A stretch of DNA of 64,000 bases, from the NCBI RefSeq assembly GCF_000972385.1, contig NZ_JXTE01000040.1, forward strand, positions 1 through 64,000, written 5' to 3'. This document shows positions 60,396-64,000 of the stretch, one piece after another (position 1 is the first letter of the stretch; every line of letters starts with the position of its first letter). This DNA comes from Streptomyces sp. WM6386 (lineage in GTDB: Bacteria > Actinomycetota > Actinomycetes > Streptomycetales > Streptomycetaceae). The position numbers and the translations under genes were made by a program. The notes beneath the pieces are model-generated. The model was given only the letters and a program-made list of their open reading frames with translations. It made no database searches and was not told the origin of the DNA.

Positions 60396-60910
60396 TGATG
60401 CAGTGGACGACTCTGCTGGCCACGCTGCTAGGCGCGGGTGTCGCCATGGGGACCTCGCTGTTGGTGCAGGCGCGCAAAGACCATCGCCAGCTGCTGCTGG
60501 AGTCACGCAAGCACAAACGCGACGTCTCGTCCGAGTGGCGCCAGACTCGGCGTGACCTGTACGCGGGCTACCTCGCCGTGCTGACCCAGGCCCGCAGCGA
60601 GTCGAGACACCTGAGCGAGAACACCGAGATGTCCGAGGCGGAGCGCACCCAGCTGGGTCGACGGGCATTTGTGCGCTGCTATGAGCTGCGCTACCAACTT
60701 GAGCTCTTCGCTCCGGCTGAGGTGGTGAATCCAGCACTCGCCTATTTCCGATGCGTACGCAGCTTCCGCAACGCACTGGATAGGGGGATGCGCCACACGG
60801 ATCAGGAGTTCGAACGCCACGCGGAGCAGATGAAGGACACCCTGGCGGATGCCCGTGATGCCATGCGCAAGGACCTGGAACTGAGCCAGACGGCGGGGGA
60901 CGGAGAGTAG
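60395..60910 (+). CDS. Membrane-anchored coiled-coil protein
   Basis: The 171-residue protein has one N-terminal transmembrane helix (about residues 4-24: WTTLLATLLGAGVAMGTSLLV). A mostly helical, charged cytoplasmic region follows (HRQLLLESRKHKRDVSSEWRQTRRDLYAGYLAVLTQARSESRHL...) that should form coiled coils. The pattern RxxxYAxFL resembles streptomycete proteins annotated only as hypothetical. Its ATG overlaps the stop of the preceding gene by one base. Function is unknown; the partner's C-terminal motif suggests a membrane-linked signalling pair. Confidence 0.75.
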   Translation: MMQWTTLLATLLGAGVAMGTSLLVQARKDHRQLLLESRKHKRDVSSEWRQTRRDLYAGYLAVLTQARSESRHLSENTEMSEAERTQLGRRAFVRCYELRYQLELFAPAEVVNPALAYFRCVRSFRNALDRGMRHTDQEFERHAEQMKDTLADARDAMRKDLELSQTAGDGE

Positions 60911-60947
60911 GAGCGCCCTCGCTTGAAGGGTCGGGGCGAGCCCAGCG

Positions 60948-61132
60948 GTGAAATACGTCCTCGCGGAGTACGGCTGCGGTGGCTGCGACGCCGCCACCGC
61001 GACGTACATCGATGCCACGGGCGGCGTCCTGGTCCCGGCGGCGGTGATCCCCCTGGCCGACAAGGACACCGCCACCGCCATACACCATCGAAGAGATGGC
61101 CGCCCTGCTGCGCGCTTATCAGGGCTGACGCT
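60948..61132 (+). pseudogene. Antitoxin-like small gene, frameshifted
   Basis: GTG 60948 starts VKYVLAEYGCGGCDAATATY, then IDATGGVLVPAAVIPLADKD. At about 61080 one extra base shifts the frame; the alternative frame ends YTIEEMAALLRAYQG then TGA, directly before the RelE-type toxin start. The order small gene then toxin suggests an antitoxin, but I do not recognise the N-terminal part. Confidence 0.5.
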
Positions 61133-61133
61133 C

Positions 61134-61416
61134 ATGGTGTACGTCACGCGCTTCACACCACACGCACAGCGGGACATGCTCAAGATCCCGCGCCCGGATG
61201 CCCTGCGCATCCTGTATCGCCTCACCGAACTCCCGAAAGCGAGCGACGCGGGGGGACACCACGGCGTTCGAAATCAAGGCCCTCTAGGGGTTCAGCGCCC
61301 GCTGGCGGCTCAGGGCTGGCGACTTCCGAGTCGTCTGCACCGTTGAGGACGGCCAGTTGATCGTGTGGGTCCTGGCAGTCGATAACCGCCGCGACGTCTA
61401 CCGCCAAGCTCCGTAG
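61134..61416 (+). pseudogene. RelE/ParE-type toxin pseudogene
   Basis: ATG 61134 starts MVYVTRFTPHAQRDMLKIPR, then ALRILYRLTELPKA, a RelE-like N-terminus. The G-run near 61251-61256 shifts the frame. The other frame reads GDTTAFEIKAL, then an in-frame TAG, then GFSARWRLRAGDFRVVCTVE, then LIVWVLAVDNRRDVYRQAP and a TAG at 61414, the typical RelE C-terminus. A frameshift plus a nonsense codon mean it is dead. Confidence 0.8.
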
Positions 61417-61510
61417 GCCCTTTGCAGTGCAGGTCGGTGCCGACTGCCCGCCGGGAGTCTCGGGGGCGTGCGCCTGCCTGTTTGTCGAAATGTCCCGAAT
61501 GTCGCCGCTA

Positions 61511-61531
61511 AACGCAACCAGAACTGCAACC
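61511..61531. repeat. 21-bp repeat, copy 2
   Basis: Identical to 50906-50926. Here it lies immediately before a terminator hairpin and the right tRNA-Ser fragment, suggesting it belongs to an attachment-site region. Confidence 0.75.
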
Positions 61532-61540
61532 GACGTACAC

Positions 61541-61576
61541 CGAAGAGCCGGGCCGCAATTGCGGCCCAGCTCTTCG
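61541..61576. terminator. Hairpin beside the right tRNA-Ser fragment
   Basis: CGAAGAGCCGGGCCGC and GCGGCCCAGCTCTTCG form a 16-bp stem with one mismatch and an AATT loop, followed by TTTC. It takes the place that the terminator at 46109-46138 has beside the left tRNA fragment. Confidence 0.75.
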
Positions 61577-61596
61577 TTTCGCCTGTTCAGGCGGCT

Positions 61597-61649
61597 GCGG
61601 AGGATACGAGATTCGAACTCGTGAGGGGTTGCCCCCAACACGCTTTCCA
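61597..61649 (-). repeat. tRNA-Ser(GGA) 3' half, right copy (att-like)
   Basis: This 53-bp segment is identical to 46163-46215 apart from position 61613. It has the canonical T loop (TTCGAAT) and runs from the anticodon loop to the acceptor end. To its right the sequence does not continue as a tRNA 5' half, so it is not a complete tRNA. A functional tRNA-Ser(GGA) would have to lie elsewhere, possibly right of the window. Confidence 0.88.
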
Positions 61650-62054
61650 ACTGTGGTGGTGGGGCGGTGGGTTGTATGCAGGGGCGTTCACGGGGGTTCA
61701 TGGGCGGCCAATTGGTCTGCCGGAGGTGGCCGATTGTCCAGCTTGAACGACGACGAACGCAGCTGAATGAGACGGGAACTGAGACGGGCCGCGCTGTGCT
61801 GGCCTGGAGCCGAGGCTATCGGGGACAGGTCAGCTGCACCGCTAGATCGGACTCGTGCAGTGCAGCGCGTTCCCAGCATCACGTGAGCGGGAGCGCACCG
61901 GTTGCGCGCCGATGAGGCGCTGCTTGCTGTCGCTCTCCCCGTGTAGCCGAGCTCCTTCAATGGGGTCGAAGGAGAGACTGTTTCTGAAACTCCTGCAAGA
62001 TCTCGTGGCAGTTCGTAACCTGGTGAGAGTTCCGGCGCTCCGGGGAGGCAAAGC
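61650..62054. other. Non-coding stretch before the low-GC gene
   Basis: About 400 bp without a convincing gene on either strand. It follows the right tRNA-Ser fragment directly. Base composition falls gradually toward 62 kb. GGGGAGG at the end (about 62042-62048) is the ribosome binding site of the next gene. I see no clear promoter. Confidence 0.5.
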
Positions 62055-64000
62055 ATGGCCGACAAGCTCACGCGTGAACAGATCGAGACCACCTATCCGG
62101 ACTCCGAAGTACAGGAGCGGATCCTGCGAATCGATTTCTTGTCCGAGCTTCTCGGGGCCTGCATCATTTCCGATGCATACGAAGTTCCCCCTCGGCTTGC
62201 CACAGCCATCAAACTTTCATCAGTAGGCTCTGGACTGGTTGGTCGCGTACAAAGCAATGCCAACCCTCGAAATGAGTGCACGCTTTCCGCTTTCTTGCAG
62301 GTCTTTTGGAATGAGCTGCTGGTAGACCCAGTTGAGACTAATGTCGAAGCTATCGAACGGGTGATTTCCGACGAGATCAAGAAGGAGCGAGTTCTCTTCC
62401 CGTATATCTACGGGCGAGCTTTGTACGACAAGTCCTTCAAGGAATTGAGGGACAATAATGATACTTTGACCCACAAGGATACGATGACGCTACTAGCTGG
62501 ATCCCCTCAAGGAGTATTCCAGCTTCATGATTATGTGACAGGCCCTTGGGGTCTCCTGCGCTCTCGAGAAATTCGATACTGTCCACCCTCTGTCTGGGTC
62601 CCGCTCTACCATTGCGACGACCTCTCATGCACGAGATTGCATAACGTCCTCCTTGAAACTGGATCATCGAAGATCTCTAAAGTGCGTACCAAGATGCGAG
62701 AGGTCTTGTCTCGCCAGGACAGTGCAGAGAGCGAGTGGGGCGATTTTCTGCGCGACCTGGTCTCTGATTGCGTGAATCCGTTTTCGTGGAGACATCCGGC
62801 GGGGATCCCGAGTCTTATTGGGGATGTATTTTCTGCGGTAGAGATGCGTTTGATTCTTCATGATCTCCTCAACGCTACTCAAGGCGCGCTTCGAGCATCG
62901 CTTTCTGAGCTCGGGCAAGATGTCAGAGAAGCCGAGAGATTCACAGAGGGTCTCAATGAAGCGCAGATGCTCCAATTGATTCTATTGTGTCGAGATGACG
63001 AAATTATTGACACGCTGGACTCGCTTATTCTGTCAGGCGTAATCTTTATTCCAGCGACTGAAATCCGTAGGTCGCCGAGAGCGGTCAGGGCTACGGGATA
63101 CTTCGACTTGGTGCCTGAGTGTGCAAGCAGAGGTGTTAGATTCCTAGGAAACTCCTCGCACGTTCTTCTTCGTAGTCGCCACCTGATCTCGAATCTATTT
63201 GACCTGGGAAATCCTGCACAACGTGGAAGGCTCGAATGGCTGATTCGTGGCACGGATGGTGCCTCCTTCCAAGAGCAACTGGATCAGTTTGTCTGTAGTG
63301 GATCGCTCGACGACGCACTTGGGTCGCTGATCTTTGACAGTGGCGCAAATCTTGAAGCGGCCGAAAAGTTTGTCGGTATCGGACCGCGCGCACGGGAACG
63401 CCTATCGAACGAAGAATCTCTGAGGAGGGCAATTACATGGCGGCTAGGAATCGATGGCCCGTCAGAGTCTGACGTGCTCGTCGATTTTCGTCAGTATGGT
63501 GCCCGGCTCAGAGAACTAGCAATGAGGACTCACACTTACGCTTCTGCCGACCAAGCGGACATTAGAGCAGTTGCGTCCAACTTCTTCGTGAAGGTGGAAG
63601 GGCTCCTTCAGGAGTATCTGAAGCTTGCTACCTGGGCACTTTTGCGTGATCATTACGCGACGTCGGGATTTGTCTATTCCCCAGAAGAAGCGGTTGCTTT
63701 CACTGTTCAGGAACTAGGCCGGGATCAGGCAGACGTCCATTTCTCGGATGATGGAAAATGGACACTATTCCCTATGATTCGCGGGTTTGAGATTCTGGCT
63801 ATCCGTTTGAGATCCTTGAGGTCTGATGAGAATACGCAGAGGCCTCAGGCGGACTATCCAAAGATTCTGCGTTCTTCTTCCCCCTATACATTTCTCTTCA
63901 AGCACGCAAATCCATACCTCGACCTGGATGCATCCGCCAGGTCACGCATCGTCGCGATGCTATCCGCTGCCGCCCAGAAACTGCAGTCTGGCAAGGTGGA
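62055..64000 (+). CDS. Large unknown protein of foreign codon usage, 3' end outside window
   Basis: From ATG 62055 (GGGGAGG 7 nt upstream) one frame stays open for 648 codons to the window edge. The protein starts MADKLTREQIETTYPDSEVQ. Of the first 100 codons I counted 43 ending in A or T, against very few in neighbouring genes; this marks recent transfer. It is soluble and mixed alpha/beta, with no signal or membrane helix. Residues ~176-197 contain C-x(10)-H-C-x4-C-x3-H, a possible zinc site. A helical region follows. I recognise no family. Its place just inside a tRNA-derived attachment repeat suggests it belongs to a second, younger element; defence is a guess only. Confidence 0.8.
   Translation, partial: MADKLTREQIETTYPDSEVQERILRIDFLSELLGACIISDAYEVPPRLATAIKLSSVGSGLVGRVQSNANPRNECTLSAFLQVFWNELLVDPVETNVEAIERVISDEIKKERVLFPYIYGRALYDKSFKELRDNNDTLTHKDTMTLLAGSPQGVFQLHDYVTGPWGLLRSREIRYCPPSVWVPLYHCDDLSCTRLHNVLLETGSSKISKVRTKMREVLSRQDSAESEWGDFLRDLVSDCVNPFSWRHPAGIPSLIGDVFSAVEMRLILHDLLNATQGALRASLSELGQDVREAERFTEGLNEAQMLQLILLCRDDEIIDTLDSLILSGVIFIPATEIRRSPRAVRATGYFDLVPECASRGVRFLGNSSHVLLRSRHLISNLFDLGNPAQRGRLEWLIRGTDGASFQEQLDQFVCSGSLDDALGSLIFDSGANLEAAEKFVGIGPRARERLSNEESLRRAITWRLGIDGPSESDVLVDFRQYGARLRELAMRTHTYASADQADIRAVASNFFVKVEGLLQEYLKLATWALLRDHYATSGFVYSPEEAVAFTVQELGRDQADVHFSDDGKWTLFPMIRGFEILAIRLRSLRSDENTQRPQADYPKILRSSSPYTFLFKHANPYLDLDASARSRIVAMLSAAAQKLQSGKV

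Larger units (their letters stand above)
46163..61649. mobile_element. Putative relic island bounded by tRNA-Ser 3'-half repeats
   Basis: The 15.4-kb segment lies between two direct 53-bp copies of the tRNA-Ser(GGA) 3' half. It holds a concentration of broken genes unlike the rest of the window, plus a toxin-antitoxin pair and accessory regulators. I find no integrase, excisionase or replication gene inside. It is therefore either a decayed element or one of several stacked at the site. Boundaries are seen directly; mobility is inferred. Confidence 0.55.

Noticed and set aside
61597..61649. A complete tRNA-Ser gene at 61.6 kb
   Set aside because: The T arm is canonical, but sequence beyond the anticodon loop is not tRNA.
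46163..61649. An active integrative conjugative element
   Set aside because: No integrase, excisionase, replication initiator or TraB/FtsK-type transfer gene is visible inside.
62093..63432. Short minus-strand frames in the low-GC region
   Set aside because: They overlap one continuous plus-strand frame with a ribosome binding site and have no recognisable sequence of their own.
1..64000. CRISPR arrays or cas genes
   Set aside because: No regularly spaced direct repeats with unique spacers and no Cas motifs; the tandem repeats present have no spacers.
1..64000. A secondary-metabolite gene cluster controlled by the BTAD regulator
   Set aside because: No PKS, NRPS, terpene synthase or similar genes occur near 56.6-59.9 kb; the AfsR-like protein stands alone.

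Overview
The window is high-G+C actinobacterial DNA, and the gene content and order fit the chromosome of a Streptomyces. Adjacent SigB-type sigma factor genes (sigN-like, sigF-like), a tRNA-Ser, tadA with its acidic partner, and upp lie in the order I remember from S. coelicolor. Ribosome binding sites are GGAGG-like, GTG starts are common, and third codon positions are almost all G or C until about 62 kb.

Layout. 0-10 kb: DUF2797 gene; small monooxygenase-fold gene; two-component system translationally coupled to a GT2-GtrA glycosyltransferase and an ArnT/YkcB-like membrane glycosyltransferase; DHA2 efflux pump with its TetR regulator. 10-18 kb (minus strand): PPOX flavin/F420 oxidoreductase; a NACHT STAND NTPase; marR, then an MFS pump fused to three carboxypeptidase-regulatory-like repeats, then a YceI protein carrying the same module. 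18-29 kb: frameshifted lipoprotein gene, sigN, sigF, small conserved genes, tRNA-Ser(CGA), tadA, upp, a LytR_C protein, a ParB-like small protein next to a HerA-like ATPase, HdeD, and an HhH-GPD repair protein. 29-36 kb: a perfect iron box between a siderophore-interacting protein gene and a penicillin-acylase/AlcB-type acetyltransferase operon (resembling desG/desH), followed by cupin, SDR and CopC-CopD genes. 36-42 kb: a galactoside operon (binding protein, two permeases, GH36, GH42). 42.6-46.1 kb: two tandem Stealth-family phosphotransferase genes.

46.2-61.6 kb looks like an old integrated island. It is bounded by two 53-bp direct repeats matching the 3' half of tRNA-Ser(GGA), neither joined to a 5' half. 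Inside are intact genes (baeRF2-type protein, SWIM + SNF2 pair, RHH/PIN toxin-antitoxin pair, BTAD-NB-ARC-TPR regulator, and a small protein with an amyloid-like C-terminal motif next to a membrane coiled-coil protein) among many broken ones: SDR, topoisomerase IB, a truncated convergent gene pair, an epimerase, an esterase, and a RelE-type toxin.

From 62,055 a gene of strikingly different codon usage runs off the right edge. I do not recognise its protein (at least 648 residues). A second tandem element entering the same tRNA site, with the intact tRNA-Ser beyond the right edge, would explain the arrangement. This is the best candidate for undescribed biology here.
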